A stretch of DNA of 5,744 nt from Vitreoscilla sp. (GCA_014378125.1 JACMOG010000519.1:1-5744); one strand, 5' to 3'. Shown: positions 1 through 5,744, counted from the stretch's first letter. The notes: a model not told the origin generated them from the sequence alone. Numbers and translations: made by a program.

Positions 1-384
1 CAGAACATCGTCTCGCTGTTCGAGGCCTCGGGCCCGGCGCTGCCGCTGCCCGAGCGCATCCAGCGCGCCCAGATGAGCCCGCTGTTCGCCAACCAGGCCG
101 ACTATGCGTACGTCACCAACACGCCGCTGTCCCCCGCCCTGATGCCGGCAATCCAGCGCGCGTCGCACGTGCTGCTCAACGGGCGCCTGATGTACGCCTG
201 GGCCAACCTGCTCCACACGCGGGGCGAGGAAGACAAGGCGCGCTACATGGCGGCCCGCCTGCGCGAGTTCGACCTGTCCGGCCCGAAGCCCTGGTACGCC
301 CCCTGCGACGATCCGGCGGTGGTCGCCAAGCCGTTCCAGTGCCTGCCGCCCGCACACCCCGTCGACTGGCGCGACTTCAGGTAG
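1..384 (+). CDS. PglL-like O-oligosaccharyltransferase / Wzy-type ligase, C-terminal tail only (5' end outside window)
   Basis: The frame is open from the first base to the TAG stop at 382-384, giving 127 residues, so the start lies upstream. An internal ATG at 73 is not a credible start because coding similarity continues before it. The visible part is the soluble tail after the membrane segments. It aligns without gaps to the tail of the next gene, sharing ERIQ, ADYA, RLM-x-AWA, ARY-xx-ARL-x-EFD, APC-x-D, AKPFQC and the final WRDFR. Two cysteines (codons at 304 and 340) are 12 residues apart, as in the paralogue. By homology to that complete neighbour this is an integral inner-membrane ligase that moves lipid-linked glycan to protein or another acceptor at the periplasmic face. 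The catalytic part is not visible, so activity cannot be judged. The pairing suggests tandem duplication. Confidence 0.85.
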   Translation, partial: QNIVSLFEASGPALPLPERIQRAQMSPLFANQADYAYVTNTPLSPALMPAIQRASHVLLNGRLMYAWANLLHTRGEEDKARYMAARLREFDLSGPKPWYAPCDDPAVVAKPFQCLPPAHPVDWRDFR

Positions 385-392
385 TTGGAAGG

Positions 393-412
393 CGGGGCCG
401 CCCCCGGCCCCG
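393..412 (+). other. GC-only stem-loop in the spacer between the tandem ligases
   Basis: CGGGGCCG (393-400) and CGGCCCCG (405-412) are perfect inverted repeats around a CCCC loop, an 8-bp all-G:C hairpin starting 8 bases after the first ligase stop codon. No run of T follows, so it is not a canonical intrinsic terminator. It could act as a transcription pause, a 3'-end stabiliser, or part of a Rho-dependent end. In such GC-rich DNA some inverted repeats occur by chance. Confidence 0.4.
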
Positions 413-437
413 ATTGGCGTTACCCTGTGCACCGTCC

Positions 438-472
438 GCGCCCGGCCGGCCCTGTCTGCCGGCGCCTCTTTT
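438..472 (+). terminator. Possible intrinsic terminator or leader hairpin just upstream of the second ligase
   Basis: GCGCC-(C)-GGC at 438-446 can pair with GCCGGCGC at 458-465, leaving one bulged C and an 11-base loop. CTCTTTT (466-472) follows. A GC-rich stem followed by a short T tract is the layout of a Rho-independent terminator. It ends only 9 bases before the ATG at 482, so it would either separate the two ligase transcripts or sit in the leader of the second gene. The T tract is short and interrupted, so the call is tentative. Confidence 0.35.
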
Positions 473-481
473 CCTCCAGCA

Positions 482-2257
482 ATGACCCCTCAATCCTTCA
501 ACAGCGATCGCTCCGACATCCGTCTGCTCGTCTACGCGCTGGCACTCATCGCCCCTCCGCTGCTGGCCTACAACCGCACGCCGTCGGCTACCCAGCTCAA
601 CGAATTGCTGTGCGTGTTCGGTTGGGGCCTGTGCCTCCTGGCGGCCGGCCGCACGCCCACCAGCGGCGCCCGCAACGGCGCCATCACCGTTCTTGCCGGC
701 GCGCTCGGGCTGATGTGCGTGGCCGTCCTGCTCTCCTGGACGTTCGGCTCGCTGCCCACCTCGCTCGCGCTTCCGCCGCTGCTTCTGCTGGTGGTGGCGT
801 GCTTCGTCGCGGCGCTGGGATCGCGCGCCGCGCAGGAAGGCGACCAGGACGACGGCCTGCAGGCGTTCGCGCCGTTCGCCATCGGGGTGGTGAGCGTGGG
901 CGTGCTGAGCGCGTTGATCTCCGTGATCCAGGTCCACATCCCGCAGCTGGCCGACGGTAACCTCATCGCGCAATCCGGCATCCCCGGCCGCGCGGTGGGC
1001 AACCTGCGCCAGCCCAACCACCTGGCCAGCCTGCTGGTCTGGTCGGTGATCGCGCTGGTGCCGTTGGTCGAGTGGGGCCGCATCCCGCGCTGGCTGGGCG
1101 GCCTGCTGCTGCTGTTCATCATGTACGCGGTCTTCCTCAGCGGCTCGCGCACCGGCCTGTGGGGCGGCGCCGCCGTCCTGGTGCTGTGGGCCGCCGTCGA
1201 CCGTCGCCTGTCCGTCAGCACGCGCATCGCGCTGGTGGTGGCGGTGGCGCTGGCGCTGGTCATGCCGTGGATCAGCTCCCACCTGACGCACGCGAGCGTC
1301 GGCACGGCCACGCGGGCCGCCGACGGCGACAGTTCGCACTTCGCGATCTGGAAGAACGCGCTGGAGATGGTCCGCCAGCAGCCCTGGCAGGGCGTGGGCT
1401 GGGGCGAGTTCAACTTCGCGTGGACGCTCACGCCGTTCCCCCATCGCCCCACCGCCTTCTTCGACCACACGCACGACCTGCCGCTGCAACTGATCGTCGA
1501 GCTGGGCATCCCCCTGGCGCTGCTGGTGCTGGGCCTGCTGGTCTGGGCGCTGGCACAGGGGCTGGTTCGCGTCTGGAAGACCGAGGGCGAGGCCGGCCAT
1601 GGCGCGCGCGCCGCCTGGATGATGGTGCTGATGATCGGCATCCACAGCCTCGACGAATACCCGCTGTGGTACGCCTATTTCCTGCTGCCCGCGGCCTGGG
1701 CCGGGGGCTTCACGCTGGGCTCGGGCCCGGTGCCGGTGGAGACGCTCAGCGGCGTCGTCGGCAGCCCGCCGGTGGAGCCGGGCAAGCTGATCCGCCTGGG
1801 CAGCGAAGGCGCGGCGCTGCGCTGGTTCGGCGGCGCGATGGTGGTGGTGGCGATCGCGGCCACCTGGGACTACTGGCGCGTGTCGACGATCTTCCTCGAC
1901 GACCCGGGCCTGGCCCCACTCAAGGAACGCATCCAGGCCGGCCAGACCAGCCCGTTCTTCGCCCATCACGCCGACTACGCCGACGCCACCACCGCCGATC
2001 CGCCGTCGCAGGCGCTGGGCGCGCTGGAGCACGCCACGCACTCGCTGCTGGACAGCCGCCTGATGATGGCCTGGGCCTCCGCGCTGTCCGAGAGCGGCCA
2101 GACCGACCGCGCGCGCTACCTCGTGGCGCGCCTGAAGGAGTTCGACAAGACGGACACCGAGGAGTTCTTCGCGCCGTGCGCGGACGCGACGATCACGGCC
2201 AAGCCGTTCCAGTGCGATCCGGAGCCGACCAACCTCAGCTGGCGCGATTTCCGCTGA
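482..2257 (+). CDS. PglL-family protein O-oligosaccharyltransferase (Wzy_C / O-antigen ligase superfamily)
   Basis: This 591-residue polytopic inner-membrane protein probably transfers a lipid-linked glycan to protein, typically pilin or other periplasmic proteins in this family. About twelve hydrophobic segments run from residue 13 to 462. The PglL-type signature RQPNHLA is at 176-182. The Wzy_C-type GSRTG is at 221-225. A long periplasmic loop (about 265-338) ends in FFDHTHDLPLQL, with His329 and His331 as candidates for the catalytic histidine. HSLDEYPLWYAYFLL at 388-402 is typical of the C-terminal virulence-factor polymerase domain (Wzy_C_2). Residues 463-591 form a soluble tail with Cys566 and Cys578, matching the upstream paralogue. 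The ATG at 482 fits the family N-terminus, but no purine-rich Shine-Dalgarno precedes it; the upstream bases are pyrimidine-rich. An O-antigen ligase or polymerase role remains possible, because acceptor specificity cannot be read from sequence. Confidence 0.88.
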   Translation: MTPQSFNSDRSDIRLLVYALALIAPPLLAYNRTPSATQLNELLCVFGWGLCLLAAGRTPTSGARNGAITVLAGALGLMCVAVLLSWTFGSLPTSLALPPLLLLVVACFVAALGSRAAQEGDQDDGLQAFAPFAIGVVSVGVLSALISVIQVHIPQLADGNLIAQSGIPGRAVGNLRQPNHLASLLVWSVIALVPLVEWGRIPRWLGGLLLLFIMYAVFLSGSRTGLWGGAAVLVLWAAVDRRLSVSTRIALVVAVALALVMPWISSHLTHASVGTATRAADGDSSHFAIWKNALEMVRQQPWQGVGWGEFNFAWTLTPFPHRPTAFFDHTHDLPLQLIVELGIPLALLVLGLLVWALAQGLVRVWKTEGEAGHGARAAWMMVLMIGIHSLDEYPLWYAYFLLPAAWAGGFTLGSGPVPVETLSGVVGSPPVEPGKLIRLGSEGAALRWFGGAMVVVAIAATWDYWRVSTIFLDDPGLAPLKERIQAGQTSPFFAHHADYADATTADPPSQALGALEHATHSLLDSRLMMAWASALSESGQTDRARYLVARLKEFDKTDTEEFFAPCADATITAKPFQCDPEPTNLSWRDFR

Positions 2258-2275
2258 ACCTCTGCTGCAACGCGG

Positions 2276-2773
2276 TCAGGGCGTCGACCACGACCCCGAC
2301 TTCCCGCCGTGCTTCTCCAGCACCCGGATGTCCCCCATCACCATCCCGCGGTCGATCGCCTTGACCATGTCGTAGACGGTCAGCAGGCCGACCTGGACGG
2401 CGGTGAGGGCCTCCATCTCGACGCCGGTGCGGCCGAGGGTCTCGCACTGCACGGTGCAGTGCACCGCGCTCGCGGGCTCGTCGAGCGCGAACTCCACCTG
2501 CACGTGCGTGAGCGGCAGCGGGTGGCACAGCGGCACCAGGTCGGACGTGCGCTTGGCGGCCTGGATGGCGGCGATGCGGGCGATGCCCAGCACGTCGCCC
2601 TTCTTCGCGTGGCCGCCGGCGATGGCGGCCAGCGTGGCCGGCTGCATGCGGATGGTGCCGGTGGCGCGCGCCACGCGCCGGGTCTCCGGCTTGCCGCCCA
2701 CGTCCACCATGTGGGCCTGGCCCTGGGCGTCGAAGTGCGTGAGTCCGGCGGGGGAGTGGGGGGCGTCGTTCAT
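2276..2773 (-). CDS. moaC: Cyclic pyranopterin monophosphate synthase MoaC
   Basis: MoaC acts with MoaA in the first stage of molybdenum cofactor synthesis, turning the GTP-derived 3',8-cyclo intermediate into cyclic pyranopterin monophosphate in the cytoplasm. The product has 165 residues, against about 161 in E. coli. Family blocks appear in order: [15 protein letters not shown] (11-25), AKKGDV (56-61), the PLCHPL motif (81-86), [10 protein letters not shown] (117-126), [15 protein letters not shown] (131-145) and GGKSG (156-160). Lys58, His84, Asp135 and Lys138 align with E. coli Lys51, His77, Asp128 and Lys131, so the active site looks intact. The ATG (complement of 2771-2773) puts the conserved N-terminal LTH block about 10 residues in. 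AAGG lies a few bases upstream as a weak ribosome binding site. No other moa gene is adjacent, so it is probably transcribed alone. Its stop is 18 bases from the convergent ligase stop, with no room for a separate terminator. Confidence 0.96.
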   Translation of the reverse strand: MNDAPHSPAGLTHFDAQGQAHMVDVGGKPETRRVARATGTIRMQPATLAAIAGGHAKKGDVLGIARIAAIQAAKRTSDLVPLCHPLPLTHVQVEFALDEPASAVHCTVQCETLGRTGVEMEALTAVQVGLLTVYDMVKAIDRGMVMGDIRVLEKHGGKSGSWSTP

Positions 2774-2912
2774 GGAACCTTGGAGGCGTGTCGATGATCC
2801 GACCGCGAGGGCCGCGCGGCGCGACGCTACACGGCCGATACACGGCGGTGTCATCATAGCGACCGCATGCGGCCCCGGCCGCGCCGCCCGACCGGACAGG
2901 AAAGCTTCCCAC
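2774..2912. promoter_or_regulatory. Divergent intergenic region between moaC and the bepA-like gene
   Basis: These 139 bases should carry both divergent promoters. For moaC on the minus strand, ATGACA (complement of 2849-2854) matches the sigma-70 -35 consensus at five of six positions. The -10 17 bases downstream, TGTAGC (complement of 2826-2831), is poor, so this pair is tentative. No convincing plus-strand promoter is visible for the protease; CATCAT at 2852-2857 is the best -10-like string but has no matching -35. GCGGCC-CC-GGCCGC at 2869-2882 is a perfect inverted repeat in the presumed protease leader and may be a chance product of GC richness. Confidence 0.4.
2898..2903 (+). promoter_or_regulatory. 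Ribosome binding site that decides the TTG start of the bepA-like gene
   Basis: AGGAAA lies 9 bases upstream of the TTG at 2913. No in-frame ATG or GTG lies near the signal peptide. The frame is open far upstream, but that stretch overlaps the opposite-strand moaC gene and its promoter region and does not read as protein. A purine-rich site at the right distance, followed at once by a signal peptide, makes TTG the best start. Confidence 0.7.
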
Positions 2913-4610
2913 TTGCGCCCGAAACTCGCCACTCTTGCCGCCGCAGCCTGCCTCGCGCTGAACGTGTTCATCGTGCCCGCGGCGCCTGCCGCCCAGCTGA
3001 ACCTGCCGGCGCTCGGCGAAGCCGAGTCCGACAGCTTCAGCCTCGACGACGAACGCAAGCTGGGCGACCAGATCATGCGGCAGATCCGGCCCGATCCCGC
3101 CGTCATCGACGATCCGGTGCTCTACGACTATCTGCTGTCGATCTGGGATCGGCTGCACGCGGCGGCGATCAAGCGCGGCAACATCAGCGCCGAGCAGGAA
3201 GAGAAGCTGGCGTGGGAGCCGTTCCTCGTGAACGACTCCGAGTTCAACGCGTTCGCGCTGCCCGGCGGCTTCATGGGCGTGAACCTGGGACTGATCGCGC
3301 AGGCGGGCTCGCGCGACGAGATGGCCTCGGTCATCGGCCACGAAATGTCCCACATCACCCAGCGCCACATCGCGCGCAGCATGGTGGCCAATTCGCACCA
3401 GAGCATGATCACGATGGCGGCGATGCTGATCGGCCTCATCTTCTCGGCCCGTGCGCACAGTTCCGATGTGCCGGCGGCGGTGATCACCGGCGGCCAGGCC
3501 GCGATGGCCACCGGCCAGCTCACCTTCTCGCGCCAGATGGAGACCGAGGCCGACACCTTCGGCCAGGACCTGATGACCGACGCCGGCTTCGCGCCGTCGG
3601 GCATGGCCGACATGTTCGGACGGCTGGAGGATGTCAGCCGGCTCAACGACAGCAACCAGTACCCGTGGCTGCGCTCGCATCCGTTGACCATCGAGCGCAT
3701 CGCGGGCGCCCGCCTGCGTGCGCGCCAGGGCTTGCCGCAGGATCCCGCCCAGAGCCACATCACCGAGCATTCTTTGATGCGGGCCCGCGCCCGCGCGCTG
3801 ATGGACACCTCCGACGTCGCGCTGCGCCGCATGCAGAGCCAGGCGCGCCTGAACGCGCCGGTGAACGACGCCGCGCGCCTGGGCACGTTGTATGGCGGCG
3901 CGCTGGCGTCGGTCGAGCTGCGCGATTTCGTGTCCGCCGAGACGATGCTGGCGTCGGCCAACGACGTGATGGCGCAGCACGCCGCCGCGGTCGAGCAGCA
4001 GGCGCGCGACGATGCGCTGGTTGCCGCTGGACCGCGTCAGGCCACCGAGACCGCGGGCATCCCGCCCAACGCGCCGGCCAATGTCACGGTCAAGCCGCGC
4101 GTCTATTCGCTCGAGCCGGAGGTGGCGCGCGACTTCCTGCTGCTGCGCGTGGAGGAGGCCGTCGGCCATCGAAACAGCGCCGAGATCGTCGCTGCCGTGG
4201 CCGCGCTCGGCAACGTCCGCTCGCGGCCCGAGACGATGGCGCGCGCGGAGGCCGCCATCGCTCGCGCCGCGGCGCGCGATCCGTCCGCCGGTGCCGCGCT
4301 GCAGCAATCGGTGGAGACGCTGCAGACCTGGGTGGCCTTGTATCCGCGCGACGTGCTTGCCTGGACGCTGCTGTCGGAGTGTGCCGAACCGCTGGGCCAG
4401 AAGCTGCGCGCGATCCGCGCCGAGGCCGAGGCGCACGCCGCGCAGGGCGACCTGATCGGCGCGATCGACCGGTTTCGCGCGGGCCAGAAGCTCACGCGCA
4501 CCGGACGTGTCGATTTCGTGGAGGCGTCCATCATCGATTCGCGCCTGCGCGGGCTGCTGGCCGAGCGGCGCGAACTGCTGAAGAACTCGCGCGGCGGCGA
4601 CCGGGAGTGA
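2913..4610 (+). CDS. bepA: BepA/YfgC-like periplasmic M48 zinc metalloprotease with TPR repeats
   Basis: By homology this periplasmic protease/chaperone helps assemble or degrade outer-membrane proteins such as BamA substrates and LptD. The TTG start gives 565 residues. A signal peptide (charged RPK, a hydrophobic stretch, then an APAAQ cleavage region near residue 27) directs export. The M48 core holds NAFALPGG before the zinc motif HEMSH (His143, Glu144, His147), then HITQRH. METEAD supplies the third zinc ligand, Glu212. LRSHPL carries His256, equivalent to the regulatory His246 of E. coli BepA. The C-terminal half is TPR-like and its end ([17 protein letters not shown]) matches the BepA tail. 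The protein is about 80 residues longer than E. coli BepA. Part of the excess is a Pro/Ala/Thr-rich linker at about 371-399, and part is a short insertion before the [10 protein letters not shown] block. The gene is monocistronic by layout: divergent from moaC and convergent with the next gene. Membership of the BepA group is firm; strict orthology is inferred. Confidence 0.9.
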   Translation: MRPKLATLAAAACLALNVFIVPAAPAAQLNLPALGEAESDSFSLDDERKLGDQIMRQIRPDPAVIDDPVLYDYLLSIWDRLHAAAIKRGNISAEQEEKLAWEPFLVNDSEFNAFALPGGFMGVNLGLIAQAGSRDEMASVIGHEMSHITQRHIARSMVANSHQSMITMAAMLIGLIFSARAHSSDVPAAVITGGQAAMATGQLTFSRQMETEADTFGQDLMTDAGFAPSGMADMFGRLEDVSRLNDSNQYPWLRSHPLTIERIAGARLRARQGLPQDPAQSHITEHSLMRARARALMDTSDVALRRMQSQARLNAPVNDAARLGTLYGGALASVELRDFVSAETMLASANDVMAQHAAAVEQQARDDALVAAGPRQATETAGIPPNAPANVTVKPRVYSLEPEVARDFLLLRVEEAVGHRNSAEIVAAVAALGNVRSRPETMARAEAAIARAAARDPSAGAALQQSVETLQTWVALYPRDVLAWTLLSECAEPLGQKLRAIRAEAEAHAAQGDLIGAIDRFRAGQKLTRTGRVDFVEASIIDSRLRGLLAERRELLKNSRGGDRE

Positions 4611-4620
4611 TGCTGCGTCC

Positions 4621-4971
4621 TCAGTCCTCGAGCAGGTGCTCGATGGCGACGTCGATGATGGTGGACGCGACGCTGTAGATCACCGAGCCGATCAGCGCCG
4701 AGCCGAAGCCGTCGACGCGAAAGCCGTTCAGCAATCCGGCGGCCGACCAGAACATCAGCGCGTTGATGACGAAGAGGAACAGGCCCAGCGTCAGCACCGT
4801 GACGGGCAGCGTGAGCAGCACCAGCAGCGGCCGCACCAGCATGTTGAGCAGGCCGAGCACCAGCGCGGCGATGAGCGCGGCGCCGAAGCTGTTGACGGTG
4901 ACGCCGGGCGACACGTGTGCCACGAGCAACAGCGCGGCGGCCAGCAACAGCCAGCGGACGATGAGTTTCAT
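4621..4971 (-). CDS. Four-helix 'phage holin family' inner-membrane protein (Phage_holin_4_2 type), function unknown
   Basis: This 116-residue protein is almost entirely hydrophobic, with four likely membrane helices at about 4-21, 31-46, 48-75 and 90-110. The segment NMLVRPLLVLLTLPVTVLTLG (from residue 43) followed by LFLFVINALMFW is the signature of the chromosomal family named after a mycobacteriophage four-segment holin. Such proteins are common in non-phage contexts and have no proven lysis role here. Nothing phage-like is nearby. The start is set at the ATG (complement of 4969-4971) because it begins with a typical MKLIVRWLLL membrane N-terminus. The frame stays open upstream to an ATG at 5190, but that stretch reads as arginine-rich shadow sequence. 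No strong Shine-Dalgarno is seen. It is convergent with the protease, 10 bases apart. Confidence 0.88.
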   Translation of the reverse strand: MKLIVRWLLLAAALLLVAHVSPGVTVNSFGAALIAALVLGLLNMLVRPLLVLLTLPVTVLTLGLFLFVINALMFWSAAGLLNGFRVDGFGSALIGSVIYSVASTIIDVAIEHLLED

Positions 4972-5202
4972 GGCGGTGGGTGGATGGTTGGGGTCTGATC
5001 CGATTGTGCGGCAAGCGCGCGAAATGCGCCGTCGCGCCCGACGCGGCGCGCGCCGAGTCCACCCGTCGGAGAAATTCAAAATACCGCCAGGGGTATACGA
5101 AATCTCGCACCGTGTCTCGCTCTGCAGGGCCGAATGAGGCCTCCAGGCGACAAAAACATGCGTTTCCCTCGTGAGAATGACGATTTTCATAGGTGAAGTG
5201 GC

Positions 5203-5231
5203 TTCTCACGCACTGCGTGAGGCAGTACCAT
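5203..5231 (+). promoter_or_regulatory. Candidate sigma-70 promoter for the SWIB/H1-like gene
   Basis: TTCTCA (5203-5208) and TACCAT (5226-5231) each match four of six consensus positions of the -35 and -10 boxes and are separated by exactly 17 bases. Transcription would start near 5238, giving a leader of about 85 bases. Both boxes are imperfect and other weak combinations exist nearby. The spacer is almost filled by a palindrome, which strengthens the idea of a regulated promoter. Confidence 0.4.
5205..5221. promoter_or_regulatory. 17-bp perfect palindrome, candidate operator
   Basis: CTCACGCA (5205-5212) and TGCGTGAG (5214-5221) are exact inverted repeats around a single C. The site overlaps the candidate -35 box and fills most of the spacer up to the -10, a classic place for a repressor. 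No T tract follows, so a terminator is unlikely. The cognate regulator is not in the window and I do not recognise the motif. Confidence 0.5.
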
Positions 5232-5293
5232 TCGCTTCGCTGAGGCCTGCAGAGAAATGAGAGTTCATGCGACGCTCACCCAGTCCCTGGCGC

Positions 5294-5323
5294 ATCAAAA
5301 CCTCTTGATGGAGAGAATCAAAA
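5294..5323 (+). promoter_or_regulatory. Ribosome binding site of the SWIB gene within possible alternative hairpins
   Basis: GGAGAG (5310-5315) lies 7 bases before the ATG at 5323 and is a good Shine-Dalgarno. TTGAT (5305-5309) can pair with ATCAA downstream (5317-5321), which places GGAGAGA in a 7-base loop. It can instead pair with an identical ATCAA upstream (5294-5298). CTCT (5302-5305) could also pair with AGAG (5312-5315) and mask the site. The stems are only 4-5 bp, so a switching role is inference; the ribosome binding site itself is solid. Confidence 0.6.
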
Positions 5324-5744
5324 TGGCAACTGCAACGAAGAAGGCCGCTCCGGCGGCGAAGAAGGCGGCTCCGGCAAAGAAGGCCGCCGCTCCCGCGAAG
5401 AAGGCGGCTCCGGCAAAGAAGGCCGCTGCTCCCGCGAAGAAGGCAGCTCCGGCCAAGAAGGCGGCTGCTCCTGCGAAGAAGGCCGCTCCGGCCAAGAAGC
5501 GTACTCCCAACGCCGCGTTCATGAAGGCGATGACGCCTTCGCCGACGCTGGCGGCCGTGATCGGCGCCACGCCGATCCCGCGCACCGAAGTCACCAAGAA
5601 GGTGTGGGAGTACATCAAGAAGAACGGTCTGCAGGACAAGGCCAAGCGCACGATGATCAACGCCGATGCCAAGCTGAAGGAAATCTTCAAGAAGGCACAA
5701 GTCTCGATGTTCGAGATGACCAAGCTGATCAACAGCCACCTGAG
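5323..5744 (+). CDS. SWIB/MDM2-domain protein with histone-H1-like lysine/alanine/proline tail (3' end outside window)
   Basis: The 140 visible residues have two parts. Residues 6-59 are a basic, low-complexity tail alternating KKAAPA and KKAAAPA, like the C-terminal tails of histone H1 and bacterial H1-like proteins. Residues 60-140 begin RTPNAAFMKAMTPSPTL and continue through VIGATPIPRTEVTKKVWEYI, NGLQDKAKRTMINADAKLKE and a final FEMTKLINSHL, the recognisable SWIB fold found in chromatin remodelling subunits and on chlamydial topoisomerase I. The tail should bind DNA non-specifically, suggesting a nucleoid-associated role; the bacterial function is not established. GGAGAG 7 bases upstream fixes the ATG. 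The domain appears nearly complete, so probably only a few codons are lost at the window edge. The gene is divergent from the holin-family gene and appears to have its own promoter. Confidence 0.9.
   Translation, partial: MATATKKAAPAAKKAAPAKKAAAPAKKAAPAKKAAAPAKKAAPAKKAAAPAKKAAPAKKRTPNAAFMKAMTPSPTLAAVIGATPIPRTEVTKKVWEYIKKNGLQDKAKRTMINADAKLKEIFKKAQVSMFEMTKLINSHL
5359..5499 (+). repeat. 39-bp in-frame tandem repeat encoding the KKAAPA-KKAAAPA tail
   Basis: Three full 39-bp units begin at 5359, 5398 and 5437, followed by a partial fourth (5476-5499); a degenerate partial unit precedes them from 5338. Each unit encodes 13 residues, a 6-residue block plus a 7-residue block. Units differ mostly at third codon positions (GCG/GCA/GCC, CCC/CCT), so the protein repeat is better kept than the DNA. 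Because the unit is a multiple of three, copy-number change would alter tail length without breaking the frame. Confidence 0.88.

Larger units (their letters stand above)
4972..5322. promoter_or_regulatory. Divergent intergenic region between the holin-family gene and the SWIB gene
   Basis: This 351-base gap holds no convincing gene. Bases 4972-5065 are GC-rich and unremarkable. From about 5066 the sequence becomes relatively A/T-rich, with TATAC at 5094-5098 and CAAAAAC at 5150-5156, as expected of a promoter zone. The best plus-strand promoter is at 5203-5231, and the leader of the SWIB gene follows. I could not identify a minus-strand promoter for the holin-family gene, although it must lie here. 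The octamer TGAGGCCT occurs twice (5135-5142 and 5241-5248). CTCTGCAGG (5120-5128) is inverted at 5246-5254. Confidence 0.6.

Noticed and set aside
377..2041. Long minus-strand open frame opposite the second ligase
   Set aside because: It is rich in Arg, His, Gln and Ala with no recognisable domain, while the plus strand encodes a clear PglL-family protein. This is the usual shadow frame of GC-rich coding DNA.
2403..2912. Upstream in-frame extension of the bepA-like gene from an ATG at 2403
   Set aside because: It runs antisense through moaC, does not resemble protein of this family, and would bury the signal peptide inside the chain. TTG at 2913 with AGGAAA upstream fits better.
2774..3106. 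Upstream in-frame extension of moaC
   Set aside because: The frame is open, but family length and the conserved N-terminus place the start at 2773. The extension overlaps the 5' part of the divergent protease gene.
4621..4971. Prophage remnant suggested by the holin-like protein
   Set aside because: No endolysin, spanin, integrase, structural gene or attachment site is present, and this family is common on bacterial chromosomes outside phages.
4972..5190. Extension of the holin-family gene to an ATG at 5190 (minus strand)
   Set aside because: The extra residues are Arg/Ala-rich and lack family similarity, the ATG has no Shine-Dalgarno, and the protein already has a typical membrane N-terminus at 4971. 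A small separate gene here is also unsupported.
5120..5254. CTCTGCAGG at 5120-5128 inverted at 5246-5254, plus TGAGGCCT repeated at 5135 and 5241, as ends of a structured RNA or small element
   Set aside because: A 9-bp inverted match with a 117-base loop is expected by chance fairly often in a region this size, and half of it is the self-complementary CTGCAG. No target-site duplication or further pairing was found.
5206..5739. Minus-strand frames opposite the SWIB gene, with AFFAGA- or LLRGS-type repeats
   Set aside because: They are the reverse complement of the KKAAPA repeat. The plus strand has the ribosome binding site, start codon and SWIB domain.

Overview
The window is GC-rich (roughly two thirds G+C by eye) and reads as chromosomal DNA of a betaproteobacterium, most likely order Burkholderiales. 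The evidence is the gene types: PglL-type O-oligosaccharyltransferases, a BepA-like periplasmic protease, and a lysine/alanine-rich histone-H1-like tail joined to a SWIB domain. The genus cannot be fixed from the sequence alone. No phage, insertion sequence, CRISPR array, tRNA or rRNA is visible. The four-helix 'phage holin family' protein is an ordinary chromosomal family, not evidence of a prophage.

Layout. (1) Bases 1-2257, plus strand: two tandem paralogous membrane glycan ligases. Only the C-terminal tail of the first is inside the window; the second is complete. A 97-base spacer with two GC-rich inverted repeats separates them. (2) Bases 2276-2773, minus strand: moaC (molybdenum cofactor synthesis), convergent with the ligase and only 18 bases from it. 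(3) Bases 2774-2912: a divergent intergenic region. (4) Bases 2913-4610, plus strand: a BepA/YfgC-like M48 metalloprotease with TPR repeats, probably starting at TTG. (5) Bases 4621-4971, minus strand: a small four-helix membrane protein, convergent with the protease and 10 bases from it. (6) Bases 4972-5322: a 351-base divergent intergenic region holding a candidate promoter with an embedded 17-bp palindrome, then a leader with possible competing hairpins at the ribosome binding site. (7) Bases 5323 to the window end, plus strand: a SWIB-domain protein with an H1-like basic tail encoded by a 39-bp tandem repeat. Its last codons are cut off.

The genes do not form one operon: orientation alternates and most are probably transcribed alone. 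Two themes recur. The first is the cell envelope: glycan transfer at the periplasmic face, outer-membrane protein quality control, and a small inner-membrane protein. The second is nucleoid or DNA association, from the SWIB/H1-like protein. MoaC is a housekeeping cofactor enzyme.

I do not see a convincing undescribed multi-gene system. The points most worth a second look are the tandem ligases with a conserved cysteine pair, the linker inserted in the BepA TPR domain, and the regulatory region, leader and repeat tail of the SWIB gene.
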